Part shown: positions 54,722 through 62,925 of the stretch, one piece after another
Numbering within the stretch: position 1 is the first letter of the stretch
How the letters are laid out: every line of letters starts with the position of its first letter
Source: CALOCY01 sp942491975
Lineage (GTDB): Bacteria > Bacteroidota > Bacteroidia > Bacteroidales > Prolixibacteraceae
Direction of reading: 5' to 3'
Assembly (NCBI GenBank): GCA_942491975.1
Contig: CALOCY010000004.1
Coordinates: 186,001-250,000 of the forward strand
Length of the DNA stretch: 64,000 bases
Translations under genes and position numbers: made by a program
The notes under the pieces: model-generated
Seen by the model: the letters and a program-made list of their open reading frames with translations, nothing else
Told to the model about the DNA's origin: nothing
Databases searched by the model: none

Positions 54722-55069
54722 ATGGAAGAAAAAGAAACTCAGGAAGGGCAAAAGCAAAAAAAAATATCGACCGTAAGAGACCGGCCCCTTAAAAGTATAT
54801 CTAAAGCAATAACATGGCGCATTATTGCTTCTGTAACTACTTTTTTCCTGGCACTGTTTTTCTTTCAGGAAGATCCGTATGCTGCCGAGAAAGCGACCGG
54901 TGTTGCGGCAACTGAGATTGTCCTGAAAATGTTATTGTACTATTTGCATGAACGGCTATGGAATACCGTGAGATGGGGGCGTATGCGGGTGATTATCCGA
55001 AGAAACTCAATCATCCGAAGAAGAATTGTAAAGCGGATCAAACTTTCTACACAGAACAATACCGATTAA
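54722..55069 (+). CDS. DUF2061 membrane protein
   Basis: The 115-residue protein has two helices. The SISKAITWRIIASVTTFFLA motif and KMLLYYLHERLWNTV match DUF2061, a small membrane family often found in sulfate-assimilation operons of Bacteroidota and Proteobacteria. The stop lies 3 bp before cysH, implying one transcript. A role in sulfate or sulfur-metabolite handling is inference from context only. N- and C-terminal ends are highly charged. Confidence 0.82.
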   Translation: MEEKETQEGQKQKKISTVRDRPLKSISKAITWRIIASVTTFFLALFFFQEDPYAAEKATGVAATEIVLKMLLYYLHERLWNTVRWGRMRVIIRRNSIIRRRIVKRIKLSTQNNTD

Positions 55070-55072
55070 ACT

Positions 55073-55768
55073 ATGCAGTTGGATAAAATTCAGCAACAGG
55101 TCGAAGGAAAAACAATCATTGAAACATTAAAATACCTCTCTCAGCTGTTTCCAGACAAGGTTGTATTTACCACAAGTCTGGGCATCGAAGATCAGGTGAT
55201 CACCGATATTATTTTCACCAATAATATTCCCGTTCACGTTGTTACACTTGATACCGGGCGCTTCTTTGAAGAGACGTATAAGGTAATGGCACGTACACGT
55301 GAAAAATACGGGAAGGCCATTAAAGTTTTCTTTCCTGAAGCTGAAGATGTGGAGAAACTTGTTACAGAAAAAGGGCCATACAGTTTTTACGAATCGGTTG
55401 AAAACCGTAAGGAGTGTTGTCATGTGCGTAAAGTAAAACCTCTCCAACATGCGCTTAGAGGCATGGAGTGTTGGATTACAGGCATTCGGGCCGATCAATC
55501 GTCCGGCAGACAGGAGATGGCCTTTTTTGAAAATGATGAAGCCAACGGCCTGATCAAATACAACCCGTTGCTCGACTGGACACTGGAAGATGTGAAAACA
55601 TATATTAAAGAACACCATGTCCCGTATAACGTACTTCACGACAAAGGTTACATAAGCATTGGCTGTGCGCCGTGTACAAGAGCGGTGAAAAAAGGGGATG
55701 ATTTTCGTGCCGGACGTTGGTGGTGGGAAGATAAATCGGGCAGAGAGTGCGGGCTACACACACAATGA
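55073..55768 (+). CDS. cysH: Assimilatory APS reductase (CysH family)
   Basis: The 231-residue enzyme of the PAPS/APS reductase family has the PP-loop-like TTSLGIEDQVITD segment. Cys115-Cys116 (KECCHVRK) and Cys198/Cys201 (GCAPCTR) are the four ligands of a [4Fe-4S] cluster. Catalytic Cys226 sits in ECGLH. Cluster ligands identify the APS-using branch; E. coli PAPS reductase lacks them. Absence of a cysC gene or fusion nearby agrees. It converts APS to sulfite. Confidence 0.92.
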   Translation: MQLDKIQQQVEGKTIIETLKYLSQLFPDKVVFTTSLGIEDQVITDIIFTNNIPVHVVTLDTGRFFEETYKVMARTREKYGKAIKVFFPEAEDVEKLVTEKGPYSFYESVENRKECCHVRKVKPLQHALRGMECWITGIRADQSSGRQEMAFFENDEANGLIKYNPLLDWTLEDVKTYIKEHHVPYNVLHDKGYISIGCAPCTRAVKKGDDFRAGRWWWEDKSGRECGLHTQ

Positions 55769-56074
55769 GTTGAAAGTTATAAAGTAGAAAATTTATTAAA
55801 GGGGAACGTTTATCACGCAAACCTGTCTGCCGTCAGGTAGAGGCGCAGAAACGCAAAGATTTATTTCTCTATTAAAACCACCACAGGTGCACTTCAAGTT
55901 TATGTAATTCAATGTCTTATAATCTTTCTAATATCTAACATCTAGTATCTGATTATCTATTATAAAAGCAATAAATTAGGATTGACCTAAAGTTTCCGAT
56001 AAATTTGTGGCATTTTTTAGCGACAGATGCTATTTTTGCACACTAAACTTTAATTAAACTCAGGGAATTTGTTT
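55769..56074 (+). promoter_or_regulatory. cysH-cysD gap with cysD promoter
   Basis: TTTG (56004-56007) and TATTTTTG (56031-56038), 23 nt apart, form a probable promoter for cysDN about 37 nt upstream of the start. The rest of the 306-bp gap is AT-rich, with no gene or clear terminator. Confidence 0.5.
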
Positions 56075-56989
56075 ATGAGTGATAATTTGCAGATAAACAG
56101 TGAGCACCTCAGGGATTTAGAGAATGAAGCTATATTTATAATGCGTGAGGTAGCTGCTCAATTTGAGCGCCCGGTGTTGCTGTTTTCAGGTGGAAAAGAT
56201 TCTATTGTCCTTGTTCATTTGGCCAGAAAAGCATTTTGGCCTGCAAAAATCCCTTTTGCATTGATGCACATTGATACCGGACACAACTTTGATGAAACAA
56301 TTGAATTCAGGGATAATCTGGTAAAGGAACTTGGAGCCGAATTGATTGTCTGCTCCGTGCAGGAGTCAATTGACCAGGGGCGTGCAGTAGAAGAAAAAGG
56401 GGTTAATGCCAGTCGGAACAGGCTGCAAACAGTAACATTGCTTGATGGCATTGAGCGTGCAAAAAGTGATGCGGCCATTGGGGGAGGGCGGCGTGATGAA
56501 GAAAAAGCACGTGCTAAAGAGCGTTTCTTCTCGCATCGTGATGAGTTTGGCCAGTGGGATCCTAAAAACCAACGTCCGGAATTGTGGAACATTTTCAACG
56601 GACGAAAACTGATGGGCGAACACTTTAGGGTATTCCCTATAAGTAACTGGACAGAACTGGACGTTTGGCAATATATCCTGGAAGAAAAAATAAAAATTCC
56701 CAGCCTCTATTATACACACCGGCGTAATGTATTCAATCGTGACGGGGTTTGGCTTGCAGCTGCCTCTTTTATGGAATTGAAACCCGATGAAGTGATTGAA
56801 GAACGGGATGTACGTTGCCGTACAATTGGTGACATTAGTTGTACCGGATTGACCCTGTCAACAGCCAATACCCTCGAAGAGATTGTAGCTGAAATAGCGG
56901 CCTCACGCGTTACCGAACGTGGTGGCCGATATGATGACAAACGATCGGAAGCTGCAATGGAAGACCGTAAAAAAGAGGGCTATTTCTAA
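56075..56989 (+). CDS. cysD: Sulfate adenylyltransferase subunit 2
   Basis: The 304-residue PP-loop ATPase subunit of ATP sulfurylase activates sulfate to APS. It shows LLFSGGKDSIVLVHLARKAF (PP-loop), the IGGGRRDEEKARAKER segment and FPISNWTELDVWQYI, all diagnostic of CysD. The ATG at 56075 is preferred over the TTG two codons upstream. cysN follows 37 bp downstream. Confidence 0.96.
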   Translation: MSDNLQINSEHLRDLENEAIFIMREVAAQFERPVLLFSGGKDSIVLVHLARKAFWPAKIPFALMHIDTGHNFDETIEFRDNLVKELGAELIVCSVQESIDQGRAVEEKGVNASRNRLQTVTLLDGIERAKSDAAIGGGRRDEEKARAKERFFSHRDEFGQWDPKNQRPELWNIFNGRKLMGEHFRVFPISNWTELDVWQYILEEKIKIPSLYYTHRRNVFNRDGVWLAAASFMELKPDEVIEERDVRCRTIGDISCTGLTLSTANTLEEIVAEIAASRVTERGGRYDDKRSEAAMEDRKKEGYF

Positions 56990-57026
56990 AAACTATTTCG
57001 TTAAAACCGGTTGAAGAAAAATCAGC

Positions 57027-58313
57027 ATGAAACACGATAATTCTCAAGATAACCAACGCCAGATGGGCCTGCTTCGATTTACCACAGCAGGTAGTGTGGA
57101 TGATGGGAAAAGCACCTTAATCGGGCGTATGCTTTACGACAGTAAATCAATATTTGAAGATCAGCTCGAACATATTGAAGAATCAAGCAAACGCCGGGGA
57201 AAAGAGGAGGTAGACCTGGCATTGCTGACCGATGGGTTGCGTGCCGAGCGTGAACAGGGCATAACCATTGATGTGGCATACCGCTATTTTGCCACACCCA
57301 GGCGTAAATTTATTATTGCCGATACTCCCGGACATATTCAATATACCCGTAACATGGTAACCGGGGCATCAACTGCTAACCTTGCGGTTATATTGGTTGA
57401 TGCACGTAGTGGCGTACTGGAACAAACCCTCCGCCACACCTACATCGCTTCGCTGTTGAATATTAAGCACATTATTTTCTGTGTAAATAAGATGGATTTG
57501 GTGGGGTACAAACAGGAGATGTTTAAGCGCATAACCGATGAATTGAAAGAATTGGTCACCAAATTGGGGATAAAAGAGGCACTTTATGTGCCCATATCGG
57601 CAAAATATGGTGATAATGTGGTAGAAAAATCGGAGAATACAGCATCATGGTATAATGGCCCTACGTTCTTGCAGATACTGGAAACAGTAGAGGTTGGTCA
57701 CGATGCTGATTTTAACAACCAGCGTTTCCCGGTACAATATGTGGTACGCCCGCAGGTAGATCAATGGCACGACTACAGGGGATATGCCGGACGTGTTGCC
57801 GGTGGTGTATTTAAACCGGGCGATGAAGTGATGGTATTGCCATCAATGCTGAAGTCGAAAGTGAAAAATATTGATGTCTTTGGAGATTCGCTGCCTGAAG
57901 CCAAACCGGATGAATCGGTTGTAATGACACTGGAGGGTGATATTGACATCAGCCGTGGCGATATGATCGTAGGTGCTGATAACCTCCCGTCAATTGATCA
58001 GGAAGTGAAGATGATGGTGTGCTGGTTTAACGAGCGTCCGTTGCAGGTAAGGGGGAAATATGTATTACGCCATGCTGCAAGCGAAGTGCGTTGTATCATC
58101 CAGGGGGTGGATTTTAAGGTGGACATCAATAAAATAGAAGAAAATACAGAGGATAAGGCCGTGCAAATGAATGATATTGCTAAAATATCTATTAAAACAA
58201 CTAAACCGCTCTTCTTTGATGATTACAAAAAAAATCACATTACCGGTAGTGCAGTGTTGATTGATGAAGGCACCAATGAAACAGTTGCTGCCGGAATGAT
58301 TACAGTATCGTAA
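57027..58313 (+). CDS. cysN: Sulfate adenylyltransferase subunit 1 (GTPase)
   Basis: The 428-residue EF-Tu-like GTPase drives sulfate adenylation by CysD. G1 TAGSVDDGKSTLIGRML, the switch region REQGITIDVAYRYF, G3 DTPGH and G4 NKMD are all present, then two beta-barrel domains. It ends without the APS-kinase extension seen in NodQ/CysNC, matching an APS-reductase route. Confidence 0.96.
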   Translation: MKHDNSQDNQRQMGLLRFTTAGSVDDGKSTLIGRMLYDSKSIFEDQLEHIEESSKRRGKEEVDLALLTDGLRAEREQGITIDVAYRYFATPRRKFIIADTPGHIQYTRNMVTGASTANLAVILVDARSGVLEQTLRHTYIASLLNIKHIIFCVNKMDLVGYKQEMFKRITDELKELVTKLGIKEALYVPISAKYGDNVVEKSENTASWYNGPTFLQILETVEVGHDADFNNQRFPVQYVVRPQVDQWHDYRGYAGRVAGGVFKPGDEVMVLPSMLKSKVKNIDVFGDSLPEAKPDESVVMTLEGDIDISRGDMIVGADNLPSIDQEVKMMVCWFNERPLQVRGKYVLRHAASEVRCIIQGVDFKVDINKIEENTEDKAVQMNDIAKISIKTTKPLFFDDYKKNHITGSAVLIDEGTNETVAAGMITVS

Positions 58314-58440
58314 GAGAAACAGGTGAAGCCATATATGCAAACCTCCGGAGATTTTCGGGGGGTTTGTTGTTTTAGGGGGGCGCTAAGACAATGATTTAGT
58401 TTGTCTAACTATCTTGTGTTTAAAATCTAACAATCTATTG

Positions 58441-58974
58441 TTACAACATACACTGATAGAAGAGTTCATCTTTTCGTCCATCGATAGTACGAATCCACTC
58501 TTTTTTTATGCCGGATTGTGTAAATCCCTGCTTCTCGAAAAGGGATATGCTCGAATGGTTGTCGGCAGTAATGTTGGCATATAACTGGTGTAATCCAAGG
58601 TGTTGCTGACAATATTTTTTTACAACTTCCAGTGCAGCAGATGCATACCCTTTATGTCGATCGGTAGTGTTATGTATTAATATACCTACGCCTGCCCGCT
58701 GGTGGTAAGGATCAAAATCGAAAAGATCAATGGCCCCCACAGCCTGCCCCTCATTATTTTCAATAACCAACCGTAGTTGTTTTGCCGTGTAGATATCTTC
58801 CGCTGAATTGCGGATGTATTGTGCCAATATATATTTTGAAAAAGGGGCAAGGGTATTGCTCACTTCCCATATTTCCGTATTGTTCTCCCATGCGTACAAA
58901 TGTTCGATATCATCGGGTTCAAGAGGCCTTAACCGTATTTTATCGTTGGCTAACAAATTATCCATTTCTACCAT
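58441..58974 (-). CDS. GNAT-family N-acetyltransferase
   Basis: The 177-residue protein has a RimJ/RimL-like GNAT fold. N-terminal IRLRPLEPDDIEHLYAWEN precedes the acetyl-CoA loop (YHQRAGVGILIHNTTDRHKG), with LYANITADNHSSISLFEKQGF close to the C terminus. The target may be a ribosomal protein, an amino sugar such as a spermidine-like amine, or a peptide terminus. It sits downstream of the large glycosyltransferase gene, separated by a palindromic element. Confidence 0.88.
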   Translation of the reverse strand: MVEMDNLLANDKIRLRPLEPDDIEHLYAWENNTEIWEVSNTLAPFSKYILAQYIRNSAEDIYTAKQLRLVIENNEGQAVGAIDLFDFDPYHQRAGVGILIHNTTDRHKGYASAALEVVKKYCQQHLGLHQLYANITADNHSSISLFEKQGFTQSGIKKEWIRTIDGRKDELFYQCML

Positions 58975-59001
58975 TTTTTAATTTAACAGTTCGTTCTTTT
59001 G

Positions 59002-59086
59002 AACTTTTCCAAAGTTTATGTGATTATAGATGCTTATCAATTTAAAAATGATTAAATGTTGTTAAACTTTAACTTTGGAAAAGTTT
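59002..59086. repeat. Dispersed palindromic element, copy 4
   Basis: The arms AACTTTTCCAAAGTTT (59002-59017) and AACTTTGGAAAAGTTT (59071-59086) are perfect complements with a 53-nt loop. The right arm overlaps the stop codon of the glycosyltransferase gene by two bases. Confidence 0.75.
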
Positions 59087-61034
59087 ACAAAGTCCTGCGT
59101 CCAAGTTTTTTGTAACCGGAGAATATTAACTGAAGATCTTTCCAGATTGAATAATCTTTTGCAAAATTAAGGTTTAACCGGAGTTTTTGTTCACGGGTAA
59201 GCTCAATCGAAAACTTATCAGACGGACAGATAATACCGTTTCGTGTATCTGTTTGTTGAAACCGGGGCAGTTTATCAAATCCTGTCCAGCTCCTTTGGCC
59301 TGTTAGTACTTTCCAGCTATTTAAAAGGAAATTTCCCGGGGAAGGCACCCACAATATACTTATGGGCCATAAAATCAGGAACAGTAGTGCCAGTAAAAGA
59401 TCGAGCAGACGTTTGCTCCGCCTGTTGACAGGTATGGTCATGGCATTCATATCAATCACATAAAGATCCCCGGCCGTATCAATTGAATTACTTCCGATAA
59501 CCGAAACGGCATCGGTCGGGGCAATTTTAAAATTGATTTTTGTCGATGAGAGTTTGAGCATTGTCTGAATAATATCCCCTGCCGGTATATTCTTTGAACA
59601 GAAAATCAACTCCTCTATTTTATGAACAGCAATAATTTCGTTGATTTGCCTGAGATTTCCCAAATCGTCCCCGGCGTCTTCTTTATCAGGATGAATTGTT
59701 CCTGCATAAGAGAATTGTAGTGCCGCCTGTTCGAGTAATGCTTTTACACGTTCAGCCTCCTGCGAATCGCCGATAATAGCAATTTTTTTATCGGTGTTGC
59801 GGTGCAGTGAAAACGGTAAAAACGGCACCTTATCAAGAAGTAACCTCAAAACAGGTAAAGTGATAAATGCCCATGTCCCTCCCAACAGGATCATAGCCCT
59901 TGAAAAACGTAATGAATCGGGCAGGAGCGAGTAGGCAAGCAAAATGAATAATGTGCCACCGGTTACTCCCTTGTAAAGATTTTTCAATCTTACCGGCCTG
60001 TCATAACCTCCCGATAACCAGGTGCAAAAAATCCAAATCAGTATGTAAACAGGTACAACGACTTGCAGGAACAGGTCGGGATAATACCCTGCTTCATACC
60101 TGAATTTTTCCCAATAAGGGATGATCAGAAAAAATCCGGACAAACCGATTATAAAATCGGCCAACGGATAAAATATACGTGACACAAACCGTTTAACAAT
60201 AGCCAGCAGTGCCCTGAGGTATATGGCAATGTGTATTAACAAAATGAATATTCCTGCTCCTTTATGCGCAAAATGCTTTCGGGCAAAAATAATCATGGCA
60301 TTGTAAAAAATGCGCACGTAATTGATGCTCCCCTTTTTAGTGCTCTCCCCTTTATAATGGATAATTGCAGCTTCGGGGAAATAGCAGATGGTATAGCCTT
60401 TCTGTTGTATCCGGTACGAAAGGTCAATATCTTCGCCATACATGAAATAATCTTCATCAAGCAGGCCCGCTTTATCCAATGCCTGTTTTCGCATTAACAT
60501 AAATGCCCCGCTTAAAATATCAATCTCATGTATTTCATCTTCGTTGAGATAGCTCAGGTGGTACTGTCCGAATTTCTTCGAACGGGGGAACAATTTTGAG
60601 AACCCGAAAACTTTATAAAATGCGACCCACGGAGTAGGTAGTCCCCGTTTTGACTCCGGCAGAAAATTGCCTTTTCCGTCAATCATCTTTACCCCGAGTG
60701 CACCAACGTTCGTGTGGTTGTCGAGATAATTGATGGTTTTTGTAAAGGTGTCTTCCTCAACAATGGTGTCGGGGTTGAGTAGCAATATATACTCTCCCCG
60801 GGCAATACGTATAGCCTGGTTGTTGGCATACGAAAACCCGTGATTTTTTCTGTTTTCGATGAGTTTTACTTCCGGGAATTTCTCTTTCACCATAAAGCAG
60901 GAACCGTCAACAGAGTTGTTGTCCACCACAAACACTTCAGCCCTGATATTTTTTGTCGCCCGCTCAACAGCATGCAGGCACTGTTCCAGAAAATACCGGA
61001 CATTGTAGTTTACGATGACGATGGACAGCTTCAT
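59085..61034 (-). CDS. GT2 glycosyltransferase fused to a membrane and sugar-transferase-like region
   Basis: The 649-residue protein has an N-terminal GT2 domain (residues 1-245) with the LSIVIVNYNVRYFLEQCLHA start, LLNPDT (DxD-like) and the FFMYGEDIDLSYRI-type acceptor motif. Four or five hydrophobic helices follow (about 255-400), then a Rossmann segment (DKKIAIIGDSQEAERVKALL). The C-terminal part (MTIPVNRRSKRLLDLLLALL, later AKDYSIWKDLQLIFSG) resembles the end of polyprenyl-phosphate sugar-1-phosphate transferases. It lacks their catalytic middle, so that part may be a membrane anchor. It probably builds a surface polysaccharide. Confidence 0.85.
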   Translation of the reverse strand: MKLSIVIVNYNVRYFLEQCLHAVERATKNIRAEVFVVDNNSVDGSCFMVKEKFPEVKLIENRKNHGFSYANNQAIRIARGEYILLLNPDTIVEEDTFTKTINYLDNHTNVGALGVKMIDGKGNFLPESKRGLPTPWVAFYKVFGFSKLFPRSKKFGQYHLSYLNEDEIHEIDILSGAFMLMRKQALDKAGLLDEDYFMYGEDIDLSYRIQQKGYTICYFPEAAIIHYKGESTKKGSINYVRIFYNAMIIFARKHFAHKGAGIFILLIHIAIYLRALLAIVKRFVSRIFYPLADFIIGLSGFFLIIPYWEKFRYEAGYYPDLFLQVVVPVYILIWIFCTWLSGGYDRPVRLKNLYKGVTGGTLFILLAYSLLPDSLRFSRAMILLGGTWAFITLPVLRLLLDKVPFLPFSLHRNTDKKIAIIGDSQEAERVKALLEQAALQFSYAGTIHPDKEDAGDDLGNLRQINEIIAVHKIEELIFCSKNIPAGDIIQTMLKLSSTKINFKIAPTDAVSVIGSNSIDTAGDLYVIDMNAMTIPVNRRSKRLLDLLLALLFLILWPISILWVPSPGNFLLNSWKVLTGQRSWTGFDKLPRFQQTDTRNGIICPSDKFSIELTREQKLRLNLNFAKDYSIWKDLQLIFSGYKKLGRRTL

Positions 61035-61035
61035 G

Positions 61036-61080
61036 TTTTTTGTTGAGTTGTTTTTTGTTGAGTTGTTTTTTGTTGAGTTG
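61036..61080. repeat. Three 15-bp tandem repeats next to a start codon
   Basis: TTTTTTGTTGAGTTG is repeated exactly three times, with GTTGAG pairing to a following CTCAAC. The array begins two bases before the ATG of the minus-strand glycosyltransferase gene, so it forms its 5' untranslated region. Confidence 0.85.
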
Positions 61081-61164
61081 TTTTTCTCAACATCTCAACG
61101 AATCAACAATTCTTTGTTTACTTGTTTTGTTTAATCACCGTTCATTTCTCATTGAATAACGTTG

Positions 61165-61794
61165 CTAATACAGTTTTATTGAGTCTTCGAAATCAGTACG
61201 GTTTATGATTGACCTGCCCAGGGTTACTTCATCGGTATACTCCAGTTCGCCTCCTATGGAAACGCCACGTGCCAGTGTTGTGATCTTTACGCTATGTTCT
61301 TTAAGCTTTTTATAGATGAAGAAATTTGTTGTATCTCCCTCCATGGTGGTGCTGAGGGCCAGTACGACCTCTTTCACTTCACCCTTCCCGACCCGTTCAA
61401 TAAGCGAATGTATTTCCAGGTCGGAAGGCCCTGTCCCGTCCATAGGCGAGATGATCCCTCCAAGCACATGATACACGCCATTGTATTGCTGGGTATTTTC
61501 AACTGAAAGTACATCCCGGATATTCTCGACAACACAAATGGTTGAAAAATCGCGTGATGGATTGGCGCAGATGTGGCATGTTTCAGTGTCAGAAATATTT
61601 TTGCACACTTTGCAATGCTTTATTTCGTGCCGGAGCCTGACAATAGTATGGGCAAATTTATCCACATCGCCGGTCTCTTGTTTTAACAAATGCAATACCA
61701 GCCTCAACGCTGTTTTTCTTCCAATGCCCGGAAGCTTTGAAAACTCTTCCACTGTATTTTCCAGCAACCGCGAAGGAAAATTCTCCATATTCAT
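61165..61794 (-). CDS. recR: Recombination protein RecR
   Basis: The 209-residue protein forms a ring clamp with RecO/RecF in gap repair. It has a helix-hairpin-helix (SKLPGIGRKTALRL), a C4 zinc finger (Cys61, Cys64, Cys73, Cys76) and a Toprim domain (VVENIRDVLSVE, ALSTTMEGDTTNFFI). Length is slightly above E. coli RecR (201). Met1 and Met3 are both possible starts. Confidence 0.96.
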   Translation of the reverse strand: MNMENFPSRLLENTVEEFSKLPGIGRKTALRLVLHLLKQETGDVDKFAHTIVRLRHEIKHCKVCKNISDTETCHICANPSRDFSTICVVENIRDVLSVENTQQYNGVYHVLGGIISPMDGTGPSDLEIHSLIERVGKGEVKEVVLALSTTMEGDTTNFFIYKKLKEHSVKITTLARGVSIGGELEYTDEVTLGRSIINRTDFEDSIKLY

Positions 61795-61868
61795 TTGTGT
61801 ATACTTAATATTTAAAAATAAAGGTATAATTTTTCTGGTGGCCGGCTGCTTTTTTTGTGGTATAAATT

Positions 61869-62294
61869 TTAGGGCCGGGCTTTAATCCGGTCGGCATAAA
61901 ACCGGGAAAATGCATCTTTAATTTCGTCGCGTACCCGACGAAATTCATGCCATATGGAATCGTCATTTCCGGTAGCATGCGAAGGATCATCAAATCCCAT
62001 GTGCAGACGGTGTTTTACCTTTCCGGAAAATGTCGGGCAGTTTTCGTTTGCCCCTCCACATACGGTAATCACATAATCCCACTCGCGATCAAGGTATTGT
62101 TCTGTTGAATCGGAGGTGTGATGGCTGATATCAATACCCACCTCTTTCATTATCTGAACAGCTTTTTCGTTTAACCTGCCCGATGCTTCAGTTCCCGCAG
62201 AGCAGACGGTAAGCCTGTTGTCGAAAGCTGCTAAAAAACCGTGTGCCATCTGGCTGCGACAACTGTTCCCGGTACAAAGGATTAAAATTCTCAT
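61869..62294 (-). CDS. arsC: Thioredoxin-coupled arsenate reductase (LMW phosphatase fold)
   Basis: The 141-residue enzyme reduces arsenate to arsenite. The P-loop CTGNSCR has nucleophile Cys7 and Arg13; redox cysteines Cys79 and Cys86 lie in VCGGANENCP. These are the same spacings as S. aureus ArsC (10, 82, 89). The frame is open to 62396, but the ATG at 62294 starts MRILILCTGN, as in homologs. No arsenite efflux gene is nearby, so it may be a stand-alone detoxifier. Confidence 0.92.
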   Translation of the reverse strand: MRILILCTGNSCRSQMAHGFLAAFDNRLTVCSAGTEASGRLNEKAVQIMKEVGIDISHHTSDSTEQYLDREWDYVITVCGGANENCPTFSGKVKHRLHMGFDDPSHATGNDDSIWHEFRRVRDEIKDAFSRFYADRIKARP

Positions 62295-62337
62295 AGTTAT
62301 GTGTAATTTAAACAACCAACAGCTGTTGTATTGATTT

Positions 62338-62883
62338 TTATTGGGTAATGGTGTAAAGGATATTGAGTGATGAGAACGATGATTGCAATGCAGCATAATT
62401 GGAGATACTCATGGTGTAGGTTAGCTGGTGCCCTACATTTATTCCTGTCCCGGTATCACAGGTGCCAATATTGTCGATTAATATTTGAGGTGAGTTGCTA
62501 AGTGTTATCCACCCGGTTGGTGTGCCGGGGCTTCCCCCTCCTGTACCCGTGTATGATCCTGCCTGTACTTTTAATTCCATCCCGTTCGGAATAGTTCCTG
62601 AAGAGATCTCAACAGAGATGGAGTAGGTGGGTTCAGGTGGTGTCAGGGTAATGTCATAATTCAGCCATTTAGAGTTATTTGAAACCGCCTGAATTGGCAT
62701 GCCTGCGTTGCCCGGCTCAATAAAATCTAAAGCAACAGTATTGATGTTTGCTATTGAGATGCTGTTTTGCTTTACCCCGAAGAGGGGTAAAACGGTAGGA
62801 TGTTGTGCATGCACATTTAATTGGCAAAATAGCATTCCCAGGCAAAAGATAAGTACGGTTGTATGTTCCCTTTTTTGTTTCAT
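62338..62883 (-). CDS. Secreted protein of unknown function
   Basis: The 181-residue protein has a Sec signal peptide (cut near NVHAQH). The mature part is beta-rich, with Gly/Thr-rich YTGTGGGSPGTPTGWITL and a C-terminal LNILYTITQ ending that resembles DUF4402-like pilus or WxL-type surface domains. Family assignment is uncertain. It is followed 43 bp later by arsC and preceded 42 bp earlier by the SPOR protein gene, so a common transcript is possible. Confidence 0.65.
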   Translation of the reverse strand: MKQKREHTTVLIFCLGMLFCQLNVHAQHPTVLPLFGVKQNSISIANINTVALDFIEPGNAGMPIQAVSNNSKWLNYDITLTPPEPTYSISVEISSGTIPNGMELKVQAGSYTGTGGGSPGTPTGWITLSNSPQILIDNIGTCDTGTGINVGHQLTYTMSISNYAALQSSFSSLNILYTITQ

Positions 62884-62925
62884 TACAGCTTTGTTTTAGT
62901 ATAAACAGTCTCACTAAACCCCTTA

